From assembly GCF_008579165.1 (NCBI RefSeq), contig NZ_BKCN01000012.1: 64,000 bases of DNA; one strand, written 5' to 3'. The stretch's first letter is position 1, and the number at the start of each line of letters is the position of its first letter. The notes under the pieces were generated by a model. That model did no database searches. It was given only the letters and a program-made list of their open reading frames with translations, and was not told the DNA's origin. Source of the DNA: Iodidimonas nitroreducens. GTDB lineage: Bacteria; Pseudomonadota; Alphaproteobacteria; Sphingomonadales; Rhodothalassiaceae. Shown piece by piece: positions 1 to 10,277 of the stretch. The position numbers and the translations under genes are program-made.

Positions 1-1016
1 GTATCCTGAATTTGCGCCAATTGCACATAAGCGATGAATTCGTTGAGGATGGTTTTCTGGCCCAGAAGATTTCCAGCCGCGGCCGCCTCATGCCAGGGGA
101 TCCCCATCAGATACATCAAAGGGGATAAAACAACACCCAGCACCAGTTCAAGGCTTAAATCTTCAAAACCCAAAAGCGATCCGATGCCACCGAAAAGATC
201 ATTCAGCAAAGCCAGCAAGGCCACAAAGGCCAAAAGCAGCGCCCCCACGCTGACGGCGATTTTAAGCCCGGACATGGCCCCATCGGCGGCGGCCTCGATC
301 ACATTGGCGGGTTTGTTCTTCGGATCAAAGCCGGTGGCATCAAGGGCTTTGATGGGTTCTTCCCGTTCATCAGGGGATTCCGGCATCAGCAATTTGGCCT
401 GCAACAAGCCCCCCGGCGCTGCCATGAACGCCGCCGCCAGCAGATATTCCAGATTGATCCCAAGGCTGGCATAGCCCACCAATATGGCCCCCGATACCGA
501 AGACAGGCCCACCGCCATCACCGAAAAAAGCTGGGAATGGCTAAGGCTGGCAAGATATGGCCGCACCACCAGCGGGGCTTCCACCATGCCGACGAAAATA
601 TTGGCCGCCGCAGACAGGCTTTCCACAGGGCGCGCGCCGATGATTTTTTGCAGACCGCCGCCAATCAGCAAAACGATCCATTGCATGATCTTGAGATAAT
701 ATAAAACCGCAATGAGCGATGAAACGAACACGATCACCGGCAAAACCCGGAAGGCAAAAATAAAGCCTGAACTATCATTGCCTAAGGGGCCGAAAAGAAA
801 GCTGATCCCTTCATCGGCATAGGTAACGATCGAGCCCACACCCAAGGCCACAGCGCCCAGAACATCCTTTCCCATCGGGATATAAAGGGCGAAAATGGCG
901 ATCAGCGCCTGCAAGGCAAAGGCGCTGCCCACCACCCGAAACCGAATATGCCGCCAATTGCTCGAAGCCAAAACCCCAATGGCAAGTAAAAGCAGCATAC
1001 CGGCAAGAGCGATCAT
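1..1016 (-). CDS. nupC: Concentrative nucleoside transporter (NupC/CNT family), 3' end cut by window edge
   Basis: Reading leftward from ATG at 1014-1016, 338 codons are open to the window edge. The protein is very hydrophobic, with many membrane segments, and carries the CNT signatures GGGLQKIIGARPVES, FVGMVEAPLVVRPY and, near the edge, TILNEFIAY. CNT proteins are about 400-425 residues, so some 70-80 C-terminal residues lie outside the window. The family imports nucleosides by Na+ or H+ symport across the inner membrane. It is the last visible gene of a minus-strand set deoB-deoC-ALDH-nupC, which supports a role in taking up (deoxy)nucleosides for the catabolic enzymes encoded upstream. There is an 82-base gap to the ALDH stop with no clear terminator. 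The family is certain; the exact substrate is not. Confidence 0.9.
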   Translation of the reverse strand, partial: MIALAGMLLLLAIGVLASSNWRHIRFRVVGSAFALQALIAIFALYIPMGKDVLGAVALGVGSIVTYADEGISFLFGPLGNDSSGFIFAFRVLPVIVFVSSLIAVLYYLKIMQWIVLLIGGGLQKIIGARPVESLSAAANIFVGMVEAPLVVRPYLASLSHSQLFSVMAVGLSSVSGAILVGYASLGINLEYLLAAAFMAAPGGLLQAKLLMPESPDEREEPIKALDATGFDPKNKPANVIEAAADGAMSGLKIAVSVGALLLAFVALLALLNDLFGGIGSLLGFEDLSLELVLGVVLSPLMYLMGIPWHEAAAAGNLLGQKTILNEFIAYVQLAQIQD

Positions 1017-1098
1017 TAAGGGATCCTTTATCTGGGGTCTAGGGTCAAGGACCTATGAAGCACGCCTATCATGCCTGCGTTCATGCCCCATTCTGGCC

Positions 1099-3487
1099 TT
1101 AATCACCATAAGGAAGCCAGACGTTTTTCACCTGTGTCGCCTCGCGCAGGAACTGACGCCCCTCGCCAAATTTTGGGGATGACCAATCCCGGGCTTTGCC
1201 ATAATTCACCCAGCAGCGCTTCAGATTATCGGCCGATAACCGCTCCACCTGCTCGCTGCCTTTGGCCGTGCCAAAATACCAAAGCCCATCGACCTGATCA
1301 TGGCGTGCCAACACATCGGCGAGGCCATCGCGATGCCCGGTGACGATATTGACCGCGCCATCCGGCACATCGGATGTTTCAAGGATCTGATAGAAATCGG
1401 TGGCGATGAGGGGAAAGCGCTGGGAGGGGACGATGACCGTACGATTGCCCATCGCCAGATGCGGTGCCAGCAATGAAATGAAGCTGAGGAGCGGGCTACG
1501 ATCAGGGCAGAGCACCGCCGTTACCCCCAAAGGCTCGTTGATGGCAAGGGCGATATTGCGCAGGGGCGGATTATGAACCAGCCCATCAAATTTATCGGCC
1601 CAGGCCCCATAGCTGAACAGCCGGGAAATACTGGCCAGAACCTCGGCCTTGGCGGCTTTGGCGCTGGCCCCCGTGAGGCGGCTCAGGCGGTGGGCAAATT
1701 CTTCTTCGCGGATGGCCAGATTTTCAGCGATATAATAAAGGATCTGGGCCCGGTTATGGCCGGTGCTTTTGCTCCAGCCTTCAGCCTTGAAGGCGGCTTC
1801 CACGGCATCGCGGATGTCTTTCCGATTGCCATCACCCACAAGCCCGATCAGCTTGCCGCCCTGATCCATCACCGGCAGGCTATTGCCGCCATCGGGGCGC
1901 TTTTGTTTGCCCCCGATATAGATTTTCGCGGTGCGGTCGATCAGATCATGGGGTTTGCTCTGGGCTTTCGGAGCGGCTTTGGCCTCGATGATATCGCGGC
2001 CCGATGGCTGCCATTCATCACGCAGCTTCATATATTCATAAAGCCCTTCGCGGCCGCCCTCACGGCCAAAGCCGCTTTCGCGATAGCCGCCAAAGCCGCA
2101 GGCTGCATCGAACTGGTTGGTGCAGTTGATCCACAGCACACCGGCCTTCACCAGCCCGGAAATTTCAAGGGCACGATTGATATTTTCCGACCACACGCTG
2201 GCCGATAGCCCATAGCGGGTATTATTGGCCAGATCGGCAGCTTCGGCCAGGGTGCGAAAGCTTGTGACCGTGAGAACGGGACCGAAGATTTCTTCGCGCG
2301 CGGCGATATTGGCGGGGGCCACATCGGTTAGAATGCTGGGCAGATAATAGCATCCCTTTTCGGGCGTGGGGATATCGGGCTGCCACAGCACCGCCCCTTC
2401 GCGCACCGATTGGCCGACCAGTTCATCGATCCTTTGATGCTGGATGGGATCGACGATGGCCCCCATATCGATGGCTTTATCAAGGGGCGAGCCAAGGCGG
2501 AAATTGCTCAGCCGGTGCTTGATCTTTTCGATCAGGCTGTCGGCCACCCCTTCCTCGACGATCAACCGCGAACCGGCACAGCACACCTGACCCTGATTGA
2601 ACCAGATGGCATCCACCAGCCCTTCCACGGCGCTATCAAGATCGGCATCATCAAAAACGATGAAGGGCGATTTGCCGCCCAGTTCCAAAGTCAGCTTTTT
2701 GCCGCTTCCAGCCGTTGAGCGGCGGATCAGGCGGCCCACATCGGTGGAGCCGGTGAAGGCGATTTTTGCCACATCTTCATGGCGCACCAGCAATTCGCCG
2801 GTTTCGCCCGCGCCGGTGACGATATTCACCACCCCATTGGGCAATCCGCCTCGCGGCATAATTCGGCAAAATAAAGGGCGGTGAGGCTAGTATATTCCGC
2901 CGGTTTCATCACCACACAATTGCCCATGGCTATTGCCGGGGCAATCTTCCAGGCCATCATCAACAAAGGGAAATTCCACGGAATGATCTGCCCCACCACG
3001 CCCAAAGGCTCATAATCGGCAGATCCTGTTCCATGAGTTGGGCCCAGCCCGCATGATGATAAAAATGCCGGGCCACGAGGGGGATATCGATATCGCGGCT
3101 TTCGCGGATCGGCTTGCCATTATCCATGCTTTCCAGAACCGCTAAAAACCGGCTGTTTTTCTGGATCAAACGGGCGAGGGCATAAAGATGGCGGGCGCGT
3201 TCATGGCCGCTCAGGCCCGACCATTTGGGATAGGCTTTTTTGGCGGCAGCCACGGCCTTGTCGATATCGGCGGGCCCGGCAATGGCGATCGAGGCGAGCA
3301 GATCGCCGGTAGCCGGATTGCGGCTTTCCAACGAATTGCGGGTGCCTTCGGGGGCCTGCCACTGGCCATCGATGAACAGATCAAAGCCGCCCTCGTGCCG
3401 GGCCAGCCAATCTGTGACATAATCGGATTGTTCGGGCGCGGGGCCATAGGACATGCTATCGAAAATCTCGGCTATTTTGGTTGACAT
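1099..3487 (-). CDS. ALDH16-type aldehyde dehydrogenase with degenerate second ALDH domain (two frame breaks)
   Basis: About 797 codons if two one-base gaps are repaired, near 3017 (CTGCCGATTATGAG reads correctly with one more G) and near 2847. The first half is a normal ALDH domain, with the Glu motif LELGGKSP and nucleophile motif GQVCCAGSR. From about residue 510 a second ALDH-like domain follows (IYIGGKQKR, FKAEGWSKS, NIVTGHRDG) that ends without the catalytic part. This two-domain, one-active-site layout is typical of ALDH16, which is known in bacteria. It starts 9 bases after the deoC stop, so acetaldehyde released by DeoC from deoxyribose 5-phosphate is a plausible substrate (inference from context). 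The stretch between the breaks still encodes the conserved IIPWNFPLLMMAWK region in the middle frame, which argues against gene decay. Confidence 0.85.
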
Positions 3488-3496
3488 GAGGAGCCC

Positions 3497-4548
3497 TTAT
3501 CCCATCGGGTGGCGATGTGCAGCCGAATAACGGCCGGTGACGAAATGTTCGAGCTGGCGCTCGATATCGGTGAGGAGGCGCGAGGCGCCAAATCTGAACA
3601 GGGTTGGCTCCAGCCAGTCGCGACCCAGTTCTTCCTTGACCAGAACCAGATATTGCACGGCATCTTTCGCCGTGGAAATCCCGCCCGCCGGTTTATAGCC
3701 GATCTTATAGCCCGTGCGTTCGTAATAATCGCGGATGGCGCGCATCATGATCAGGCTGGTGGGCTGGGTGGCATTGATTTTTTCCATGCCGGTCGATGTT
3801 TTGATGAAATCGGCACCGGCCATCATCGCCACCATCGATGCCTTGGCGATCTTGGTGGCCGAACCCAGTTCGCCGGTGGCCAGAATGGCTTTCAGATGGG
3901 CATCCCCACAGGCCTCGCGAAAGGCTTTCACTTCTTCATATAAAGCCTGCCAGTTGCTGGTGAGCACATGACGACGGGAAATCACGATGTCGATTTCCGA
4001 TGCTCCGGCGGCCACGGATTCATGAATTTCCGCCAGGCGCAAATGAAAGGGCGATAAACCCGCCGGAAAGCCGGTGGAAACCGCCGCCACGGGAATATGG
4101 CTGCCCTTCAGTGCCTCGACCGCGGTGGAGACCATTTCATGATACACACACACAGCGCCCACGGTGATCGGCCGATCGGCCATGCCCAAAGCGGCCATCA
4201 GATCGGGGCGCACGGGTTGGCGCGCTTGGCACACAGGCGGCGCACCCGGCCCGGTGTATCATCACCCGACAAGGTGGTGAGATCGATGCAACTGATGGCT
4301 TTCAAAAGCCAGGCGGCCTGCCATTTCTTTTTCACCGAACGGCGGGCTTTCAGCGTATCGATCCGGCGTTCCACTGCCGATAGATTGACCCTGATATGCT
4401 CGATCATGCCTGCATCGAAGGGAATAGCCGTATTGCGCATCATGGATGCATTATGACCCGCCCCATGGGGCAGATTTTGATCAAAGGGGGTTAATGCCGT
4501 GACCTTTTGTTCACTCACCAGATCGAACCTTTCGCATTCATTCTTCAA
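3497..4548 (-). CDS. deoC: Deoxyribose-phosphate aldolase DeoC (one frame break)
   Basis: Splits 2-deoxy-D-ribose 5-phosphate into glyceraldehyde 3-phosphate and acetaldehyde in the cytoplasm. The Schiff-base lysine motif FIKTSTG and the later GYKPAGGI are present, as is the N-terminal CIDLTTLSGDDT. The N-terminal part (4548 to about 4226) and the remainder are in different frames. Adding one G in CCAAGCGCGCC near 4226 joins them into about 350 residues, the longer DERA class (human about 318, E. coli 259). The gene starts 13 bases after deoB and ends 9 bases before the ALDH gene, so all three are probably co-transcribed. Confidence 0.92.
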
Positions 4549-4561
4549 CTATAAACAGCTT

Positions 4562-5779
4562 TCAAAAAAAGCGCTCACCGGCATCAAGGGGCGGCAATCC
4601 CAGATGATGGGCAAGGCTTTGGCCGATATCGGCAAAGCTTTGGCGTATGCCTATATCCTTAGCCCCCAGATCCGGCCCAAAAGCCAGAACGGGAATATAT
4701 TCCCTTGTATGATCCGAACCCTCGGCGGTGGGATCGCAGCCATGATCGGCGGATAGCACCATCACATCCCCCGGTTTCAAGGCAGCGCGCAATGCGGGCA
4801 ATTGCCGATCAAAGGCTTCCAAAGCTGCAGCATAGCCCGGCACATTGCGGCGATGGCCATAGAGCATATCGAAATCCACAAAATTGGCAAAAACAATGGA
4901 CCCATCGGAGGCGGTTTCGATTTGCTCGATAAGGCGTTCAAAAACCGCCTGATTGCCATGCGCCTTGATGGAGCGGCTGATCCCCGATCCTGCAAAAATA
5001 TCGCTGATCTTGCCAATCGAGATGACCTCGCGGCCATGATCCTTGCTGATATCGAGCAAGGTGGGCGCATGGGGCGGGGTTGCCAGATCGCGGCGATTGC
5101 CCGTTCGCTCGAAAGTGTCGGGGTGTTCACCCAGAAAGGGGCGGGCGATCACCCGGCCGATATGATAATCATCCACCAGTTCCCGGGCGATGGCGCACAG
5201 CTCATAAAGACGATCCAGACCAAAATGGGTTTCATGGGCGGCAATCTGGAACACACTATCCGCCGATGTGTAAACAATGGGCTTGCCGGTTTTGATATGC
5301 TCTTCACCCAGTTCGGCGATGATGCTGGTGCCCGATGCATGGCAATTCCCTAGAACACCGGGGATGTTGGCCCGGCTGATCAGATCATTGATTAATTGAT
5401 CAGGAAAGCAGGGGGTTTCTTTGGGGAAATAGCCCCAATCGAACAGAACGGGCAAACCCATCATTTCCCAATGGCCGCTGGGGGTATCCTTGCCTTTGCT
5501 GCGCTCTGCCGCTGCGCCGTGAAGCCCGGTGGTGGTGCTTGGCAAAATCATATGGGCGGGCAGGGTGCCGCCAGCCGTGCGCGCTGCATGGCCCAGGCCC
5601 AAAGCCAATAAATTGGGAATGTTGAGCGGGCCTTGGCGCAGGCCGGGCTGATCGGCGGCGCCATCGGCACAGGCCTGGGCGATATGGCAAAAGGTATTGG
5701 ACCCCTGATCGCCGAAAACGGCGGCATCGGGGGCTTCACCGATACCAAAGGAGTCGAGAACGGCAATGATCGCACGCAC
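4562..5779 (-). CDS. deoB: Phosphopentomutase DeoB
   Basis: An intact gene of 405 residues. It interconverts (deoxy)ribose 1-phosphate and 5-phosphate, linking nucleoside phosphorylase to DeoC. Family marks are the N-terminal VLDSFGIGEAPDA with metal-binding Asp, KDTPSGHWEMMG with the phosphorylatable Thr, and the C-terminal metal site SADHGCDPTAEGSDHTRE. The length fits the family (about 400). It is the first gene of the minus-strand deo operon, and its promoter must lie in the 329-base region shared with the divergent gntR gene. Confidence 0.96.
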   Translation of the reverse strand: MRAIIAVLDSFGIGEAPDAAVFGDQGSNTFCHIAQACADGAADQPGLRQGPLNIPNLLALGLGHAARTAGGTLPAHMILPSTTTGLHGAAAERSKGKDTPSGHWEMMGLPVLFDWGYFPKETPCFPDQLINDLISRANIPGVLGNCHASGTSIIAELGEEHIKTGKPIVYTSADSVFQIAAHETHFGLDRLYELCAIARELVDDYHIGRVIARPFLGEHPDTFERTGNRRDLATPPHAPTLLDISKDHGREVISIGKISDIFAGSGISRSIKAHGNQAVFERLIEQIETASDGSIVFANFVDFDMLYGHRRNVPGYAAALEAFDRQLPALRAALKPGDVMVLSADHGCDPTAEGSDHTREYIPVLAFGPDLGAKDIGIRQSFADIGQSLAHHLGLPPLDAGERFF

Positions 5780-6108
5780 GGGCTTTCCCCAGATTTGTCA
5801 CTCTTTTAATCGTCATTCGATTTTAGCCATTTGCAAGATCATGAGCAGCTATGATCAGGGATAAAAATGGCCATGGCCTTTTACAAAGCCACTGTTCAAT
5901 GACTGTGGCAAAAATTGACCGAAAAGTCAAAAAACAAATTGCGATAACAAGGCGCATATAGCCCCATCATAGCAACAGATGTGGATGAAAAAGACAAGGC
6001 TTGTTCCAAACGCCAGAATTTTGTTAACAATATAAACAGATATTGCTATCAAAAAAAATGGCTATGATCGGACCATCATCATAAAAAACCAGCGGGGACG
6101 GATCGACC
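5780..6108. promoter_or_regulatory. Divergent deoB / gntR regulatory region
   Basis: A gene-free, AT-rich 329-base region between two divergent start codons. It holds a perfect ten-base palindrome TTGTTAACAA at 6021-6030 and a spaced dyad TTGAC-N6-GTCAA at 5915-5930. Both resemble the short inverted repeats bound by GntR/FadR-type regulators. The regulator encoded at 6109 is the obvious candidate ligand, acting on itself and on the deo operon (inference). No coding potential is seen. Confidence 0.5.
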
Positions 6109-6891
6109 ATGAATGGGGACCCAAAGGCAACAAAATCATTGGGGCGTGCTGCGCGCAAGTCGGTGCCTCAAAACCCCGTTAATATGGCAGGCACAAAGCC
6201 CAATATCAAGGAAGCCGAAGATCCATCAGAGCGGGTGTATCGCGATATCGCCAAAGCGGTATTGGAACAGCGCCTGCAGCCGGGAACCAAGCTGGGGGAA
6301 CAATTGCTGTGCGAGATATTTAATGTAAACAGGCCGGTCATCCGTCGGGCCCTGATGCGGCTTTCCTATGAAACTCTGGTCGAAATCCGGCCCCATCGCG
6401 GGGCGTTTGTGGCCAGCCCCACGCCCCTTGATGCCCGGCAGATTTTCGAAGCGCGAAGGGCTTTGGAAGATTGGGTGGTGCGCATCTGTGCAGAACGGAT
6501 CGATCCAAATGCCCTCCAATCCCTGACACAGCATGTGGCCATCGAGCAGGAGGCGCGTTTATCCGATGATCGTGTGCGCTGGATCAGGCTTTCGGGGCAG
6601 TTTCATCTTGAATTGGCCGCCGCTACGGGCAATAGCCGCATCCAGCGTTATCTTGAAGATCTGATCGCACAAACATCGCTGATCATCAGCCTTTATGGCG
6701 GAGCCGAGCGGGTGGCTTGTGAGGATAATGATCATAGCGAGATCGTTGCGGCCATCGCCCGCGCCGATGCCGATCATGCCATCAGCCTGATGCGTGCCCA
6801 TCTGGCCGCCTGCGAGGCCGGATTATCCTTTGAAGAAAAAGGCCATGCCACCGATCTGCGGGCGATCTTTCCTGTTTCGGGCAAGCGGTGA
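6109..6891 (+). CDS. GntR/FadR-type transcriptional regulator
   Basis: A 260-residue DNA-binding regulator. After about 40 poorly ordered residues comes a winged helix-turn-helix (about 42-110; SERVYRDIAKAVLEQRLQPG, then LGEQLLCEIFNVNRPVIRRA), followed by an FCD effector domain (about 115-245) with the metal or ligand histidines typical of the family (FHLELAAATGN, HSEIVAAI, RAHLAACE). It lies 43 bases upstream of the purine nucleoside phosphorylase gene and is divergent from deoBC, so it probably controls nucleoside catabolism in response to a nucleobase or sugar-phosphate signal. The effector cannot be read from sequence. An internal ATG at 6184 is an alternative start that would drop the basic N-terminal tail. 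Confidence 0.88.
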   Translation: MNGDPKATKSLGRAARKSVPQNPVNMAGTKPNIKEAEDPSERVYRDIAKAVLEQRLQPGTKLGEQLLCEIFNVNRPVIRRALMRLSYETLVEIRPHRGAFVASPTPLDARQIFEARRALEDWVVRICAERIDPNALQSLTQHVAIEQEARLSDDRVRWIRLSGQFHLELAAATGNSRIQRYLEDLIAQTSLIISLYGGAERVACEDNDHSEIVAAIARADADHAISLMRAHLAACEAGLSFEEKGHATDLRAIFPVSGKR

Positions 6892-6934
6892 TAAGCTTTT
6901 TATAAGTTCAACATTTTGCAAACAGAGACTGTTC

Positions 6935-7755
6935 ATGACCTCATTCGATATCGATGCCAGTGCCAAAGCCATCAAGGCGCATTATTCTAAAGCATTTCCC
7001 AAAACCGCCCTGATCTTAGGCAGCGGGCTGGGAAAATTTGGTGAAAATATGGAATTGGAAGCAGTGATCGATTATGCCGATATTCCAGATTTTCCGGTTT
7101 CAACCGTTGCCGGCCATAGCGGCAGGCTTTTGATCGGCACGGTGGGCACAACCCCGCTCGTTTGCATGCAGGGCCGGATGCATCTTTATGAGGCTATCCG
7201 GCGCAACGCTTGGCCATTCCTGTTCGCACTCTGAAAACCTTAGGCGTGGAACGGATCATCATCACCAATGCCGCAGGCAGCACGCGCCCTGAAATGGGGC
7301 CGGGGTCTTTGATGATGATCGCCGATCATATCAATTTTTCCGCGCAAAATCCCTTGATCGGGGCGAATGATGATCGCTTTGGGGATCGCTTTTTCGATAT
7401 GTCGGATGCTTGGAACAGCGAATTGCGCGCAGCCCTTGCCGCGGTAGCCAAGGCAGAGGGGATCGATCTTCACAGCGGGGTTTATCTGCAGGTAGCCGGG
7501 CCCAATTTTGAAACCCCTGCGGAAGTACGGATGTTTGCGGCCTTTGGGGCGGATGCGATTGGTATGTCAACGGTGCCGGAATGTTTGGTGGCCCATCATG
7601 CGGGGATGAAGGTGGTGGGGATTTCGGTGATCACCAATCTGGCCGCCGGGATTGCCAGCCATGCCTTAAGCCATGAGGAAACGATTTCCGAAGCCAATAA
7701 AGCCTATGAAGACATGAAGCGGCTTTTGACCCGCTTTCTGGCTGATCTCTCCTGA
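6935..7755 (+). CDS. punA: Purine nucleoside phosphorylase, trimeric class (one frame break)
   Basis: Cleaves purine (deoxy)nucleosides with phosphate to base plus (deoxy)ribose 1-phosphate, the substrate of DeoB. Motifs: LILGSGLGKFG (phosphate loop), VAGHSGRLLIG, GRMHLYEG, TNAAGS, GPNFETPAE, and GMSTVPE with ISVITNLAAG. About 273 residues if one G is restored near 7193 (GAGGCTATCC for GAGGGCTATCC). Without this the protein stops at 7234 and the conserved LAIPVRTLK continues in another frame. The ATG at 6935 is chosen because homology starts there. It is transcribed with gntR. Confidence 0.92.
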
Positions 7756-7774
7756 TCTCAGCGGATAGGGCGGT

Positions 7775-8464
7775 TCAGCGGCGGATGCGGCTTTTCAGGG
7801 CGGCGGCCATCAAAGAGGGCGGTGTTTGGGGGGAGAAATGCGTCAGATATGCCCCCTCGCGGCCCATCAGCATGATATTGGTCGTATGATCAATGAGATA
7901 GCTGCTATAGGCTTCATCGGTGGTTTTGGAAAAACGCACGGCATAGGCGGTGGCCATCCGCTTGATATCCGGCACCGTGCCGGTGATGCCGGTGAAGGCG
8001 GGGTGAAAGCTTTCAAGATATTGGCCCAGCTTTTCCGGGGTATCGCGCTCGGGATCAAGGGTGACAAAGATAGGCGCGATTTGCGCCGCCAATTCAGGGT
8101 CATCCTGTTCCAGCGCATAAAGGCTATTGGAAACCGCCAATAATGACATCGGACACACATCGGGGCAAAAGCTGTAGCCAAATACGATCAGCATATAGCG
8201 GCCGCGAAAATCCTGCGCCGTGACGGGGGCACCATCCACCCCGATGAGGGAAAAAGCCCCCCCCACCGGCGCATCAAGATCGACCTCGCCTTCAGGATTG
8301 GTCGGGTCTTTTGTTTTCAAGGCATCGCCTTGGGCCTTTTGATCTGTTGCGCTTGGATTGGCGGAAAATAGATCTGGCATGGTTTTATAAACAATAAAAA
8401 CAGCCAGAAATGAAATCCCTGCCACCACCAAAGGCAGCAGGGTTTGTTTCCGAAACAGGCTCAC
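7775..8464 (-). CDS. SCO1/SenC-type copper protein, third of the cluster (probable IoxF)
   Basis: 229 residues from a GTG at 8462-8464 that overlaps the preceding stop as GTGA, which suggests translational coupling. One N-terminal membrane anchor (about 8-27) is followed by a thioredoxin-like SCO domain with the complete copper site: C100 and C104 in FGYSFCPDVCPMS and H193 in SYLIDHTTNIM. SCO proteins deliver copper or reduce cysteines during cuproenzyme assembly on the periplasmic side. As the last gene of the multicopper-oxidase cluster, it most likely helps load copper into IoxA. The next gene on the other strand (PNP) ends 19 bases away. Confidence 0.88.
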   Translation of the reverse strand: MSLFRKQTLLPLVVAGISFLAVFIVYKTMPDLFSANPSATDQKAQGDALKTKDPTNPEGEVDLDAPVGGAFSLIGVDGAPVTAQDFRGRYMLIVFGYSFCPDVCPMSLLAVSNSLYALEQDDPELAAQIAPIFVTLDPERDTPEKLGQYLESFHPAFTGITGTVPDIKRMATAYAVRFSKTTDEAYSSYLIDHTTNIMLMGREGAYLTHFSPQTPPSLMAAALKSRIRR

Positions 8465-10277
8465 GGTACAATCCAATCCGATACAGGTTCGACGCCTTTG
8501 CGATTTGTTGCATCGAACTTGACGATATAGCCCCTTTTGATCCAAAGCGCTGGCCAGAACCCAAGGATAGGCGCGGATGGGGACCGGGATCAAAACCCAC
8601 GCCGATATCATGTTCGATTAATTCGATGAGATAGCTGCCATAATAATCGCTGAGCAAATGGCCCATGGCAAAAGAGATGGTTTTCACCGCATAATAAGCC
8701 TGTAATTGCATGGTCCAATCAGGGATCGGCAATTTTCGGGCCCGCAGCCAGGCGCGAATCCGATAGGCATCGGCATGATAGGCATCGGGTTTATCATAGG
8801 GATAGATGGCTCGCACATGGCCCCATTGGCCTTCGGGAAGTTGGGCTTGCATCGCCGCGATCGAGGCCGAGGGCACATAGATCATGAGATCGCCGGGGAG
8901 CGATGTTTCAGCCAAAGCTTTAGCCGCAGCTTCAGGCGCAGTGCCGGGCCACAGGATAAGGGTTGAGGAGGGATTTTTGCCCGCCACAGCCGCCTTGATG
9001 GCCTTTCTCCATGCCTTTTCTAGGGATTTTTCTGGGGCTTTTCCCGATTTCACCTTCTGGCTTTTGATTTTCTGCTCGGGAGCCCGCTTTTCCATGGCGC
9101 TGGCAAACCGCTCAGCCGGTTTCCGGCCTTCGGCATCCTGATGATAAATCTGCCGGATCGTGCCTTTTTCTGGGGCGTTCTCCAGATTCTGGCCTAAATG
9201 GTCTGCAAGCGCATCGGCTTCCAGCAGCAAGGCACGTGAGAAATAAATTGTGAAGCTATCCGGCCCGGTATTTTCCGATGGTAATTGGGTGATGGGCAGG
9301 ATGCAGGGCATTCTTTTGGCATCACAAAATGCGGCGATGGGGGCGTAATCCCCTTCAACCAAAGCACTGGCAACCAGAAATGCAGGCTGTTTTTGATAAT
9401 AGCGCTCCAGTTGTTCGGGCCAGCTTTTCGGATCACCGGTCAGCCGCCAGACAGCAATATCCCAATCGCGATAGGAATCCTGGAATTCGGATCGATAATA
9501 GGGTGAATAGCCGGGGCGGGCTTTATCGGTATGATAGGATTTTGATTTCCAGTCGGCATAGGCGGTGATCACGCCGGTAAAGGCTTCAGCGCGTTCCGGG
9601 TCCACCGGGCCGGCGACGATGGTGGCCAAATGCAATTTCTCAGGCTCTACGCCCTTGTCATAGCTGGGGTAGGTTTCTTTCAAAAAAGCATAAAGATTGG
9701 CGACATCGGTATCGCTTAATTCATAGCGCGGCATGGCGGGGTTCAAAGCCCGGCCCACGGGATCAACCCCTTCGCGAATGGCGGCCCCCAGATGATCAAG
9801 CTCATAAGCCGGGCGCAAGCGGCCACGGCGCGCATCATGAACAAAAAGCGGGCCTTGGGGTTCCTTGTAATATTCTTTGAAGCGTTCATTGCGCAAAGCA
9901 CGATCGGCTTTGCGTTCGGTAAACAGATAGCTAGCATTGATCGGGGGCACATAAACGCCGCCCTCGCTCGATCCCATCCCGCTGGGGCGATGACAACTGA
10001 CACAGGTCATTTGCGCACCACTGATCTGGATATCTCCGCCTGTGATGCCGGAAATCACGGAGCCATCAGCACTGATCCCGTCATAATAAAGGCGCTTGCC
10101 AAGGGCGGGGTCGCCTTTCGGTGCGGAGGCGGGGCCTTGGGCATGGACGCCCGAAGCGGTGACGCCACTGAAAACAAGGGCAAGAACAAAAAAATGAAAG
10201 CGGATTTTGGGAAAGCGGAGCCGAGATAAACGAATTGGGAGACCAAACATCAACACTACTCTGACTAAGGGGATCAC
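8461..10277 (-). CDS. Cytochrome c / periplasmic-binding-protein-like fusion (probable IoxE; one frame break)
   Basis: A secreted protein of about 605 residues. A signal peptide (FFVLALVFSGVTASGVHA) is followed by a class I cytochrome c domain with haem site CVSCH (C92, C95, H96 from the GTG start). A likely axial Met lies in NPAMPRYELSDTDVANLYAFL. From about residue 215 on is a long region resembling a type I periplasmic binding protein (DWKSKSYH, AFLVASALVEGDYAP, LMIYVPSASIAAM). A Lys/Ala/Glu-rich spacer lies near 395-430. The frame breaks near 8532, where one more G in a GGGG run restores the C-terminus YIVKFDATN to WIVP. The start may be GTG 10277 (GTGA overlap with the previous stop) or ATG 10250. 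It is a probable electron-transfer partner of the oxidase, inferred from position. Confidence 0.8.

Noticed and set aside
3188..3484. Short plus-strand frames opposite the ALDH gene
   Set aside because: Shadows of the highly biased codons on the minus strand.
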